From NCBI GenBank assembly GCA_905250115.1, contig CAJNOI010000032.1, positions 248,001 through 312,000 of the forward strand: a stretch of 64,000 nt of DNA, in the 5' to 3' direction. Position 1 is the first letter of the stretch. Each line of letters opens with the position of its first letter. This DNA comes from Adineta steineri. Its lineage: Eukaryota; Rotifera; Eurotatoria; Adinetida; Adinetidae. Position numbers and translations under genes: made by a program. This document shows positions 25,242 to 40,492 of this stretch, one piece after another. The notes below the pieces were generated by a model, which did no database searches, was not told where the DNA came from, and saw nothing but the letters and a program-made list of their open reading frames with translations.

Positions 25242-27206
25242 TGTTATATATATTAAATACTTAAAAATATACAAAACAAAAAATATTCTTATCTCAATAC
25301 TTTTATTTTCCAATAAAACTATACTATTCATAATGAGAATCTTAATGAATAGAAAAAGATGTACTCACATTTTATTTATTTCCTTCCGGTAAATATCGTT
25401 TATTTATTTAGAACTATTTTCAAAAAAGAAAAAAAAAAAAGAAGAAAAAGTCTAACAACAACACCGACTTTTTGTTTGTCATATAGATTCAAGGAAGACT
25501 TCTATTATAGAAGAAAGAAAAGCGACAAGATATATTATAGGTTTTAGTTAACTACATATATATCTAAAATATATTTCATTTCTCATTACATCTATGTGAC
25601 ATATGTCAGTCAGAAATTGACTTGTTAACTACGATTAGATTATGAAACTTCTTACATGAGAAGAAAATTTAGAAAATAATAATTTACCTATGAATAGTTT
25701 TAGTGTCCATATGATTGAAGATAATGTCGATAAGTTTATGCATGATTTTTTCTGTTTCTTTACTGACGAACTTTCAATCTTATTCACGCTTTTCTCGTTT
25801 TCTTCTTTTTTTTATATATTATAATGACAACTAAGACAAGCCCTTCGCCCTTCGTCGGTCTCTATTCTTTATCTAGATTCATCGCCAACGGGTGTTCGTG
25901 CTCCCTCTTCTTCTTTTCTCCTTTCCGGTCGGCCCATTTCATCACATCTGCCTTTCTCTCTCTTCATCATTCTCTATCCTAGTTTTATTCTCCATGAGTA
26001 TATTTCTTCGTTGCTTCTTATTTCTCGACACTTAATGAATGTATTTGATTATTCCACGTTCAACATACAAACATATTCACTAGAGAACTTTTGCTTTTGG
26101 TTAATTGTATGACGACATCTTCTTTCAGTAAATCTTAATACATATATGAAAGAAAAAGAAATTGAGAATGCTAATAAAAATCCTAGTAATAAGTGAAAAA
26201 AAAGAAGATTGTTTTTAGATTCAAATATTCTCTCAACTAGTGATAATCATGTCTTATAATTTAATTTCATCTCAATTAGAAGTTTCTTTTACGAGACGAA
26301 GAAAAAAAAATCAGACAGCAACTTGTCATTAGAATATAATACATAAACTAATTATAAGAAAAACTCTTCAATTTGTCATTTTTCTATAGTTATTGACATG
26401 AAATTCAGAAGGCAAACGAGATTATTTGTTTGTTAAAATTCGATACACATAAATAATCAAAATAGCAATGTTTATATTTATGAATAAACCATTTAAATTG
26501 TTTATTAAGTTATTAAATGCACAATCATAATCGATGAATTATTCATTTATTGTAAGAATATACGCAATATTTTATTTATATTGTTTTTACTCCAATTCCT
26601 CATATAAAATCGAATTTATAAAGTAAACAATATCATAGTCTCCGTTTTTATCTAGGTAATTATTACAATATAGTTGCTCTTTCTCTTTCTTCTATTAATA
26701 AAACTTGTCTATGTCTATATGACATCGTTAGATTGCTTTATTATATTTGTTATTTCAACCTTGTAAATATAAAAGAAAATTTTTCTAATTAATGACAATA
26801 GACATGTGCTTTCTGTATTCTTTTTTTTTTAATACAAAAAATTCCAGACACTAACATCTCTATATATTAACCAAGGGAAAAAAAGACATTTGCAGATTTT
26901 TCTTTGACATGATGTTTTTTCTTTTACAGATATTCAAAACATTATAGTTTTATCTCACGAAGAATATATATATAATAATTTATTTGACTTGACATATACA
27001 ATTGTATCTAGTTTTCTATGATATAAATTGAAATTCGTACGTGATCTTTTTCTTTGTAATGAATAGCTAATTATTATAGAGAACTAAAGATAAAATCATC
27101 TTTGATAATTAAAACTAGTGTGATTGTATTTTTTTTTAAATAAAAATTTTATATCTACTTAAAAAGAACAATGTAAAAGCTTCAAACGAATAAAAAAATG
27201 TTTATA
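25242..27206. other. Intergenic, AT- and CT-rich
   Basis: About 2 kb. A CT-rich stretch at 25780-26010 is less AT-rich than the rest and may be promoter or 5' UTR of the membrane-protein gene. No exons, RNA genes or repeats recognised. Confidence 0.55.
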
Positions 27207-28187
27207 TTAACCATTTACAATAGAATATATCCATGAATAATAATATGAAACTCTAGTATAAAGAGTAGCTATGCCGCAACCTCTACCAGCACTAACAATA
27301 CCAGCACATGTCCATAGATTATTATTACTAATCATGTATGGACTTCCACTATCTCCAAAACATGCGTCAGTACCATTATAACCAGCACAAAATCGAATAT
27401 TATCATTTGACGATGATGCCTCACAATCTGAGGCGGCTAAAACTTCAATAACACCTTGCATTAAATTATCTGATACAGTTGTAGCGGTTAATGATGGTTC
27501 TCCCCATCCAGCAATAACACCATGCTGATTGAAAGATGGTAATGAAGTATCAGATGTTAAACAACATTGACCAACTGTTGTTGTTTGAGTAAAAGGTGAT
27601 GCAAGTGTAAGTACAGCTAAATCATTTGTAAAGAGAGTAGATGAATAATCTGGATGAGTTGTAAATGTACTAACAGTACGAGATTGTCCACTACTTTTTG
27701 TTGAAAGTGTTTGTATACCAGCATAAGCGACAATTGAACCTTTTACACCAAGCACACAATGAGCTGCTGTCAGAACATGTTGATAATCGATAAGAAAACC
27801 ACCACAAAATACAGTATTATCGTTTATGTAGAGTGCTACCATCCATGGCCAGGAATTAGCTACTGCAGTATAACCATTAATTATTTTTGCAGATAAAAAT
27901 GATGGTTGCGTTGCAGAACATCCACATGTTGCTGAACCACCATAAGTACATGTTACTACGGGTGCCGATAGAATAGAAGTAGAACTACCACTACTACTAC
28001 TGCTGCTAGATGAACTATCACTGTGATGTTTTAAACCTACACCAAGACCAACTCCAAGTGCAACACCTACGACAATGATACCTACGACTAGAATAGTAAC
28101 GACAACAGCCACAATAATAATAATCTTCTTAGTGCTGGATGTTGCTGGTTGCACCATTACACCATATGGTGGTTGTGGATATTTCAT
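27207..28187 (-). CDS. Membrane-anchored trypsin-like serine protease
   Basis: Single-exon gene of 326 residues. A short cytoplasmic N-terminus is followed by a signal-anchor segment (about 21-52, Ile/Val/Gly-rich), then a Ser-rich stem (about 57-72), giving a type II membrane protein. The S1-family peptidase domain starts after Lys101 at IINGYTA, the expected zymogen cleavage site (usually R/K-IVGG). The catalytic triad is complete: His143 in TAAHC, Asp189 in NDLAVL and Ser280 in GDSGSP. Asp274, six residues before the Ser, predicts cleavage after Lys or Arg. Oddities: GDSGSP in place of GDSGGP, and SAGRGC where trypsins have SWGxGC. The intronless structure contrasts with most genes here. 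A paralogue without catalytic residues lies about 15 kb downstream in the same orientation. Substrate unknown. Confidence 0.92.
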   Translation of the reverse strand: MKYPQPPYGVMVQPATSSTKKIIIIVAVVVTILVVGIIVVGVALGVGLGVGLKHHSDSSSSSSSSSGSSTSILSAPVVTCTYGGSATCGCSATQPSFLSAKIINGYTAVANSWPWMVALYINDNTVFCGGFLIDYQHVLTAAHCVLGVKGSIVAYAGIQTLSTKSSGQSRTVSTFTTHPDYSSTLFTNDLAVLTLASPFTQTTTVGQCCLTSDTSLPSFNQHGVIAGWGEPSLTATTVSDNLMQGVIEVLAASDCEASSSNDNIRFCAGYNGTDACFGDSGSPYMISNNNLWTCAGIVSAGRGCGIATLYTRVSYYYSWIYSIVNG

Positions 28188-29286
28188 TGCAGTATTATAT
28201 TATTAACAATAATATTATAGGAAAACTGACAAGAACAACAATCGTCGTCTTGTACTTTTATATAATGTTGTTGCCGTTACGCCTCATAGCTTCTATCACG
28301 TTTGACATAAAAATCGATGACTAACTTCCTTTTTATATTACGTAGGGAGTTGTTTTTTTTTAAATTCAAAAAAAGATTAAGTATAGAACAAATAACTATA
28401 CAGATTTATAGGCAAATATTTATTTTTTATTAATACGATTGTTCAAAAATGAATACGGAAAGATATGACGTAATAAAAAGAAATCCGTCGATATCGATTT
28501 TTTTTCTTTACGGACATCTATATAACGCACGTATACTCCTATGTTTTGGTTGACTTCACCTGCACCATACTACAAGCATACATGTGAGTCGTTCGAATAC
28601 AAAAACATATTATAATTTCAATATATCTGTACATAAACTATGTGAATACAGTCGTAAATATTATACGTCAATCCTTTTGTTTATTGTTATTAAAAAATCA
28701 TGCTTTTGTTTGTTTGATTAATCGTTGACATAAGATTTTCAGCTTGTCTAAACTGACGAATACAAATTTTTTTCTATCAATACGAAAATGGTTCGTGCTG
28801 TTTTAAAAGTAATGTTTTTGTCATCTGTATATTGAATAAACTTTAACCGATATAAGAGTATTAAAAAATGATTGTAAACTTATTTTTTTAAATGATTTAT
28901 AATTATTGATATAAAATGCATAAAATTGTCATGAATGAAAATATTTCTATGATTATGAAAAAAATAACACGTTATCTATTTGCAATCTTCTTGTTTTTTT
29001 ATTTTGTTCTGAGTGCGTAATACACATGACTAGAAAAGGAAAAGAAACTATTCATCTAATTAAAAACCTGTCAAACAAATTTTATTGAAAAATTAATCGA
29101 GAAAATACTGAGCAGAAGCCCATGACAACAAATATAATAATATATATTGATTATGCATAGTTGAGAAAAAAAAGTAGCATATAATTGCTTTTTCTTTATT
29201 AATTATAATTGATCGGTTTTCTTTTGTAATAATAATTTGTAAATTAGTAAATCTGACAATATTTTTTTTGAAATAATATAACAAAT
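28188..29286. other. Intergenic
   Basis: About 1.1 kb AT-rich spacer upstream of the protease and downstream of the BAF-domain gene. Nothing recognised. Confidence 0.6.
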
Positions 29287-31821
29287 TTAAAGATGAACTT
29301 GACACCATGCTCGAAGAGCATTTGTACAAAGCCAAGCTGAATGCATCGATATTCGTATGTTATTATTAAGCCAATTGACAAAATTTTGATCATTTTTAAT
29401 TAATAAATAAAAACCAAGTAATCGTCGTACTGTTGAAAATCCGCATTCATCTAATTGATGAGCATATTTTATTCCTATACCCGGTAAAATATTAGTTGCT
29501 TTCATAGCTATTGGTTCATTAATAAAGATCTGATGTTTAATACTAATCATTTCAGATTGAATAGATGATAATTGCTGGTTATTGGAAATTAATGAAGTAT
29601 TTGATTTACTAGTTTCATGTGGTGTGGAAGTGAATTGAGAATTATTATGAAGTATAACAGACGATGAATTTATAGGTGTATTGGATTGATTATTATTATT
29701 CGTATCATAGATTAAAGACGATGGCTCGTCGGATTCTTCTGGAACAGTTTCATTCAGAAATGCTTGAAATTTATTATTTGCCTTTAAATAAATAACGAAT
29801 TTTTAAATATTTGATTTTAATCTAAAGTGTTTTTTTTCGGATACGAGATGACACATTTAGAAAAAATAATTGTCCGAACTTGGTATAATAATAACGTCCC
29901 ATAGGCTTATCGCCCTTAGGGGCCGGCCGCGGTTATTATTAGAGTTTTTCCACATGCAGCCGGGTTCTGTCGTCTTTTTCTTTTTACAGACGGCGGTATC
30001 TGCACCCTCTTCCGTCCAACATACTGACTAAGGATAACCAGTATGAATGACTCATGTGGAATGAGTCATTTTTAGACAACTTAGCCGTTAGTGACTTCCG
30101 AACTTGGTATAAATTATAATATTATGATCACACTTTCTCATATGAAAATTTATTCAAACATATAACAAAACCTCACACAGAGAATACTTCGTAGTTAGAT
30201 TCACAGATTATAGAATGATTTAAGTTGTTAATTTAAATCTAACCTCTTGTTGTTCTTTAAGTATTTGTTCTCTTCCGAGTATATAAGCTTTTGTAAGTTC
30301 ATTTAAATATTCCTGTTCATCTGTACTTAATTTACAATTTTGTTTTTCAAGAAATGAATTTAAAAAACATGTACAAATATCTTCAGATTTACGGAGTTTT
30401 GTATGTGAAGTTGTTAAACTTGGTGATTTGGTTTTAAATGATTCTGTTTGCTAAATAAAAATCGATATAATCAATAAAATTTTATTTTAATCAACAAACC
30501 ATTAATTGTATTGATTTATTACTTTCAGAATGAATCGATAATGTATCATGAGTATGTTCATATGGTGGTAATGAATAATCTTTCTCATTATTTATTTGTT
30601 GATTTTCAAGTTCTTTATAAATATCAATAATTGTTTGTTCAGAATCATATTCTTTTATAGGATCTTTCTCATTAATTTCTATTGAAATAGTTTTTAAAGT
30701 TGTTTGCTCATTGAGATGAATTTCAACATCTTTAGCTAATGTTCGTAATTCTCCGCATAAATTTAATATTTTTTCTAAATGTAATAAAATTAATTCTGAT
30801 TGATCGGATTTTTGTTTTGGTATTAATGGTTGAAATTCAGGTTTTTCTTCGAATATCAATGAATTTTTTCGTTCATTATCATATTTATTAATACTAATAT
30901 GATCAGCTGTTTTCGGTAAAGATTGCTCCAATGGAGAAGCAATATATTTTTGTGATGTTTGATCGAATTGAATTTCTGAATAATTACATTCACGATCATC
31001 TTCAGAATATTTTCGTTTCTTATGAAAATTTCGTTGAAGTTTAAGTATATTTATTTGATCGAATGCATAGAAATGATTTTGACTATATGGTGGTTGAATA
31101 CAATTTTGCATTGTCGATAAGAAATCATCACGATGAACACGTTTTTTATGTATCATCTATAATAAGAAAAATTGATTTACTTATCAAAATTAATCTTTAC
31201 TAACAATAAATGGTTGCGAAACGGATTCTACTGGTGAATAAATATCATTGTTGATATTCGGAACAGCATTAGATGATAACGTTATTTGATTTGAAGGTCT
31301 ATAATAAGATTTATTTGTTGACATATTTGAAGGATAAGTATGAAAACCAGGTAGTTCATGTTTAGATATTGAAGATTTAATAAGTATGGGTAATCTAAAA
31401 CAGACACGTTAGTTATGCAAATTAATATATAGACTATGCTGTAGTCTGTGATGATAGTAAAATATAGACATTGACTATGTATATGATAGACTACATAACT
31501 ATTGTGTTGTACATTCTATTAATTGTTAGGTTAGATTTACCGATTGAGAGAAGTATGATTTTTTGATAACCATGAATTACATTTTTTCGTTCGTCGACAA
31601 ACTTTTTTCTTTTGTTGAATATGATTTAACGAAAGACGATATTCATCAAACGCATTTCCATTACTATTCTGTGTAAGATGATAAAACTTTTTATTAAAAT
31701 TTATATGCTGTACAAGCATAGATGCTGCTTGTTCAACAATATTTTGTTTTAAAGTAGGTGAAAATAACGTAGCATGATCATTGGTGTTCTTTGAGGGGCT
31801 CACTTGATCATCTACAAACAT
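29287..31821 (-). CDS. Large protein with C-terminal barrier-to-autointegration factor (BAF) domain
   Basis: Five minus-strand exons (31821-31541, 31394-31205, 31156-30500, 30450-30244, 29781-29287) join in phase to 609 residues. The last 83 or so residues align along the whole length of BAF/BANF1: KHQIFINEPIAMKAT at its start, the helix-hairpin-helix LPGIG, HQLDECGF, LLGFYLLIKND, FVNWL, and the terminal LRAWCQVHL against LREWCDAFL. BAF is normally a free chromatin protein of about 89 residues that bridges DNA and binds LEM-domain and lamin proteins. Here it is preceded by about 525 residues that I cannot assign: basic N-terminal part (KKKVCRRTKKC), Ser/Asn-rich stretches, and a helical segment (LILLHLEKILNLCGELRTL). 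The intron before the BAF exon (29782-30243) carries a structured insertion. The start ATG may be replaced by one in an upstream exon. It is divergent from eRF1 across about 925 bp. Confidence 0.85.
29873..30112. mobile_element. GC-rich, hairpin-rich insertion with 16-bp direct repeats
   Basis: Inside intron 4 of the BAF-domain gene, a 208-bp segment (29889-30096) is flanked by two identical 16-bp copies of TCCGAACTTGGTATAA (29873-29888 and 30097-30112). Composition differs sharply from the AT-rich host (GGGGCCGGCCGCGG at about 29917-29930). Several stems are visible: AATGACTCAT-GTGGA-ATGAGTCATT (10-bp perfect stem), CATACTG/CAGTATG, GACGG/CCGTC, and TAATAAC/GTTATTA. No open frame and no poly(A) tail. 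A target-site duplication of this length is typical of retroposition, so a SINE-like or structured-RNA-derived element is the best guess. Confidence 0.6.
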
Positions 31822-32746
31822 TTAGTAATAATTAAATGAGATGTAGCATGAACGAAAAAAGAAAATAAAACGAATATGATTATATAATAACTCGAATTAA
31901 ATATAAACAATATTGGTGCCAAATTTGAAGAATTTATTTATGTTACTAAAGACTTATTACAAACATATAAGAGAACAGATTAAAATTTCAATGAATTATT
32001 CAGCGAGAAACTTTGGTTTGAAGGATTTTAACCTATTCAGTTAGAATGTGAAATGATGAGACTATAACGTGGGTTTTTATTCATATTTTTTACCGTTATT
32101 ATTGATTCTATTTTTTTTCTTCATAAAAAATACTCAAGTTTTTTATCCGGAAAAAATAAGACGTTAATTGTTTAATTGTATATACTTACTGTGTCATCAT
32201 TTGAATATACATATACTAAATAGTCTTTTTTGACTATTATTGAGATCTAGAGAATTTTGTATTCAATAATCATCTATCATTCAGCACCATCTGTTGATAC
32301 TCTTATATCTATTGATCGAAATTTCAATTGAGAAATAACCATTCCAATATGAAAAATGATAAATGAAATTAAACATGAAAATATTCTCAATAAAAAGAGA
32401 TAAAACTAACGAAATTCTGAACATTGGTATTTGAAATATCGAATGAAATCTTTGCGACACAATCTATCGATAAATCTAGTTCTTGTGACGCTTATTCATG
32501 TCGTTTTTTTTCCTCAAAATTACAAAATAATATTGAGTCATTTTCGACAATCTCCGTGCAAACTAAGTACATTTCAAAATTCTTTGTCACACGTTCATCA
32601 AAATATTTTTGTCCCTTGCTCAAATAAACAAAAATTAATATTATTCATTTTTTTTTCTTTTTTCTTTTTAATCTCTGTTCGTGTGCATTTATATTTTAAC
32701 ATTTATTCTAATATTAATATTCCGGTGTTGATATAAATTCAATCAT
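31822..32746. other. Divergent promoter region, BAF-domain gene / eRF1
   Basis: About 925 bp between two divergently transcribed genes; AT-rich. It probably holds both promoters and a 5' UTR of eRF1 (T-rich tract 32640-32670). No specific site can be named. Confidence 0.55.
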
Positions 32747-35812
<3,066 letters not shown>

Positions 35813-38173
35813 ACATTCTTTATTAAATAAATCGTCACTTTTTTTTTGTTCATGTCGTCTTCTTCTTTTTTTTTTCTACCATTATCATATACACATTTTA
35901 TGATCTATATCGTTAACTGATCAGATGAAAAATGTGTTTGAACAGCATATACAAATGAAAAGTGGAGAGAGAGAAAAAAAATGTTATTATTTCAAATAAA
36001 AAGTAAAAAAATTAATTTGTATTGATTTCTAATGAAAGATAAATTATTATTATTAATAGAATAATTAAACTTTGTTAATAACAACAACAATAACAGAAAA
36101 AAAACAAGTATTTACTAAGAATTGCGAAATTTCGTTTGCCCTTTTTTTCCTATTACAGTTTCGTAAGAATAATAAATCAACATGCTAAGCAAACGAATCA
36201 AGGACAATTATGCAAGACTTAAATGATTCATTTTTTTTTTGAAAAAACGATTTATCTTAGTAATATTAATTATTATGTATATCTTTGAATTGCATAATTT
36301 CTTTTTTTATTTGATTCATGAAGACTAATATCTGATTAAATTTATATTGAACTAGTAGTAATGATTACAGTCATAACTTAATAGTTTTTATGATGTAAGA
36401 TAGAAAATGAATAATTCTTCTTCGCACCATAAATTATAAAATATGAATGAATAATCAAAATTAATAATTTTTTACTTTTTTTTCTTCTCTTTCTCTTGTT
36501 AAGATTAAGCTTGTTGAATAACCTTCATAATGCATATATGTAAAATACATTTACTTCATCCTCGTAAGATTTCCTAATCATACTGGTGTTCAAGAACAAG
36601 TATTGTACTTCCGCTATTACCTAAAAGAACGAAAGAAATATCATCATGAATCGATGACCTTGTCCTTGATGACGACGTCGTCTTTCTTCTCTTCTATTTC
36701 TCTCCCTTTTACATAACCTTAGTCAGTTACGTAAACCACGTCGCCGCGTCCATTTAGCAGTGGCAAGTGCTTGCCTTGTGTGTATATTTGACTTTTTTTT
36801 ACATTGATTCTATTTCGTAATATGATTATAGTTCCTCACTAATTACATAATCGATAACGATGGATCGCTCATTTAGTATACTTTCGAATCTGATGTCTAT
36901 TGTAAAGAAGATACCAATACAAAGAAATGTTACATAAAATATGTTATGCCTTGATCAAGCTACCACTAGTCAAATACTAATAATCGTTCTACTAGTCACT
37001 AAACTATAAAGATGTATGTTGTTACAACATTTTCCTTCTGTTGATTATGTAAAAAAAAAAAAGAGAAAAAAAAGGAAGAGATGACGCATGAGAACAAGAT
37101 GAATTTGTTTCTTTCAAATCCATTGAAAATGATCGAAGCGTGTGTATATATATGTCTCTATTATATCATCATACTCTGCCGAGTTACTCAACATATTCAT
37201 GTATTAGTGTCGTCCTCTTCTTATTCTTCTGCGTTTTCTTTTTTTTTTTTCTAGAAGAAGAAGAAGTATAATCAGAATCAAGATGACATAATGTCATTTA
37301 CCGATCTTACTAAGATCATTCATGACAAGATAGTCTATATATGAAATATTATACAAATGATTGTTGTATAAAAATATCTACGATATCTTTCTGGACAATG
37401 TCCGACATAATATCTTAACAAATGACGTCATGCGTCATATGACTCATATGATTCATGTTAATTTCGAAGGAGAAAAAAAAAGCAGGGTGATGAAATTTGT
37501 TTATGATTATAATCGTTCGATGAGAACGAGTCAATATGAAGGTGGAAAAAAACGCGATGTCATAAATTTATATAATGAATCATGTCTAGAATGGATAATT
37601 TTGCATCGTTCTCATTCTTAAGACAAAATTTATGAAATCTTGCACAATATTTATAGTATGTTTCGTCATTTAATTTTCTACACGTGATAATGTTTGCAAT
37701 CTGCTGCTATGTTGTTGTTGTTGTTTATCATTTCGCAGTTAGTAGAGATGGGCAACATGATGATGACGATTCGTGTCGTCATTATTTGTTGCAATCTCTA
37801 AAAATTTGAGAGAAAAAAAAAGAGAAATAGGGGAAGTAGAAGAGGTGGAGAAGGGGTAAAAAGAGAAGAAGAAGAAAAAAAAACGCTCGATGTTGGTATT
37901 TCATGTCAATGTAGTGTTGATCGTAGTAGTTTCTTTTTTTCTTTCTTCGTCGAACGAACGTGAAAAAGAGAACGACGCCATAGTCTCTCTATATATAAAT
38001 TCATTCTTTCTCTCTTTCTTGTCTTACACGCGCACATTACAAAAAAAAAGAGAAGACATTACATAGAAAAAACAATAATCGACAAAAAGAAGAAAAACCA
38101 GTTTCGCAAGAGTTTCTGACGTAAATACAAACAAATCAAATTTTTTATTTTTTAATATTTGGATTCATTCACG
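35813..38173. other. Intergenic between eRF1 and Tribbles
   Basis: About 2.4 kb. AT-rich, with GA-rich tracts at 37803-37890 and CT-rich stretches up to 38030 that may be the Tribbles promoter and 5' UTR. A near-palindrome GGCAAGTGCTTGCC lies near 36762-36775. No coding exon recognised. Confidence 0.55.
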
Positions 38174-39150
38174 ATGGTAACTAACATATCTAAACACTCA
38201 ATCGGCTCTTTTAACAATTCTGGATGTTTGGCTAAATCGGTTTTCTCTTATGGTTTCTTGACAATTAGATATTCTGGCTCTGGTTTATTTGTAAATACAT
38301 TCAATGATGGAAATGGGTAAGGTCACTTTGTTCTATTAGTTTACAATCTTATCATTTTACTAATATGAATGTGTCTATTCTTTATACTGTAATAATATAC
38401 AAACTATCTAGGCAAGTGAGCTTTCCTCATTGAGTGCAAATGTTCTATGCCAAATAAACATTGCGAAAGAAGAAGAAGAAGAAAAAAGAAAAAGAGAAAT
38501 GAACGAGACAGTGTCTTTGTCTCCTTGGTGTACGAACAGAAGGTCACGAGTATATAGGCAGAAACAGATGCGTGTCGACGGAAAACAACTAAGACAAACG
38601 CATTCAACTAAACTAATAGCTTTATTATATAGATAAAGAAGGTTGTCAAAATGTATATATCAATTTTCTTTCTTTAAATAAAAGATTACATCGATAGAGA
38701 AGAAATATTAGTAATTAACAGAATTATATCATATATAAATTCAAATAAAAAATCATATGCTGATGATGATGATTTTTAATGGCCTTGTAAACTCCGAATA
38801 TCTGATTGATAATAAAAGAAGAAGGAAAAAAAATGTTTCTTTTCTCTTTCTCTATCAGTTGAAGAAGAGAAAAAAAATTGCGTAAGCCACCTTCTCTAAC
38901 TCTAGCAAACGATTGAACAACCATGCGGCGAGCTTGGCGATGACTTGCGCAATGGTAGCTTGATTTCGCAACAGCACCTTCTTTTCTTTTCTCTCCTCGT
39001 CCTTTGCCTTTTCTTTTTTATGTATATAATATATGTTATGTCTATTTGTAAACTTAGTTAGTCAAACTAATTAGATTATTTCTTTGTTTTAGTTATGCTG
39101 CTACTGAATCGTCACCGATATATAAGTCAGATATTAGTGAACAATTCTAA
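38174..39150 (+). CDS. Spliced upstream ORF of the Tribbles transcript
   Basis: Two segments, 38174-38316 and 39093-39150, join across a GT-AG intron (donor GGGTAAGG, acceptor TTTGTTTTAG) in phase to a 66-residue frame ending in TAA 68 bases before the Tribbles ATG. The donor and acceptor are good, so the segments are probably 5' UTR exons of Tribbles. The frame stays open across the splice, which is suggestive but not proof of translation. The predicted peptide is Ser-, Gly- and Asn-rich with no known domain. It could be a translational regulator, a microprotein, or chance. Confidence 0.4.
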
Positions 39151-39218
39151 TCATTTATTTATTTTTTATTAATTCTCTTAATTTCGTCAATTCTTTTTTC
39201 TTAACTCTCTATTACAAT

Positions 39219-40492
39219 ATGTCTACTTTACCTTCTTCTTCGTCGTCTCAAACATCACATCATACATCATCTGCTAAGCACACTGATCTTCGTCTTTTAA
39301 CACAAACATCCTCCTCGTCTTCTTCTTCTCCAAGAAATCCATCAACTTCAATTCCACAATCAACTGATCCATCAGGTCCACTTACACCAGATGCAACACA
39401 TTTGGTTAATCCATTTGCTGCATTAGCTGCAGTAAATATTCCTTCATTGCCTTCTGTACGTATTATCGGTGAATACGAATTTAGTGAAACAAAATTCGAT
39501 GATTTTAAATGTGCCCGCCATATTCCAACTGGTGAAGCATTATTATATAAAGAATTTTCACTTGAAATTGTTCGTCAACGTCTTGAACCTTATCAACGTC
39601 TTATAACAATTCTTCAATTATCAAATACAAATTCACAATTAACATTAGAGCAACTAGCACATAAATATCATATTCATTTTTTTCGTGATATTATATCACT
39701 TGATCGAACAGCTATTGTTTTATATCCAAATTATACAAATAATCTTCATCAATATATAACAGAAAAACATCGTTTAAATGAAAATGAATCCCGAAATTTA
39801 TTTTCACAAATTGTACGTGCTGTACAAATATGTCATCGTGTTGGTTTAATTGTACGTGATTTAAAATTACGAAAAATTATATTTAATGATAATATACATA
39901 CACATTTATTATTAACTGGAATTGATGAATCTATTATGTTATCAACTCCAACAACAACAGATGATCATGTATCTTCACGTTTTTCTTGTCCGGTTTATGC
40001 TTGTCCAGAAATTGTTCTTAATAGACAAATGTATTCAGGCAAAATGGCTGATTCATGGAGTTTAGGTACCCCCCTTTTAGTCATATAATACTGTGAAAGA
40101 TTACATTCCCCTAATTTTTAGGAATTATTTTATATACAATGCTTTTTGGTCGATATCCATTTTGTGATCGAACTTTAGTTGGGTTGTTTATAAAAATCGG
40201 ACGATGTCGTCCTGATATACCTCGAACAATATCATTAAAAGCACGTTCATTACTTCGATCCTTGATTCGTGTTAAACCAGATGAACGTCTTTTGACACAA
40301 GATATACTTGGACATGTCTGGTTTGGTGGTGATAGAAGTGCATCAACATTATCAATGAGTACATCAATAACAAATTCAATAATAAATGAAGATTTAGTTT
40401 TATCCAATAATACTAATTGTATAAATAATAATAATATTAATGATATGACTACTAAAGAAGATGCTGTTGTACCTAATTTTGAATGTGAATAG
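39219..40492 (+). CDS. TRIB: Tribbles pseudokinase
   Basis: Two exons (39219-40065 and 40122-40492) give 405 residues. A Ser/Thr/Pro-rich N-terminus (1-80) precedes the kinase-like fold. It lacks a glycine-rich loop, keeps a candidate ATP-site Lys111, has the Tribbles-type catalytic loop VRDLKLRK (212-219) in place of HRDLKxxN, and has TGIDES where kinases have DFG. Later blocks are Tribbles-like: CPVYACPEI, YSGKMADSWSLG, LYTMLFGRYPF, SLFxKI-type FIKIGR, and the terminal HVWF. Tribbles proteins act as scaffolds that bring substrates (C/EBP, String) to the COP1 ubiquitin ligase and bind MEK or AKT. Near the C-terminus EDAVVPNFE (395-403) resembles the COP1-binding VP motif, with Asn in place of the usual acidic residue. 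It should be catalytically inactive or nearly so. Confidence 0.93.

Noticed and set aside
29873-30112. Hammerhead ribozyme of a Penelope-like element
   Set aside because: Hairpins are present, but the conserved CUGANGA and GAAA core is not found in the right arrangement.
32424-32736. Overlapping plus-strand frames upstream of eRF1
   Set aside because: Short, overlapping in two frames, low complexity, in a divergent promoter region.
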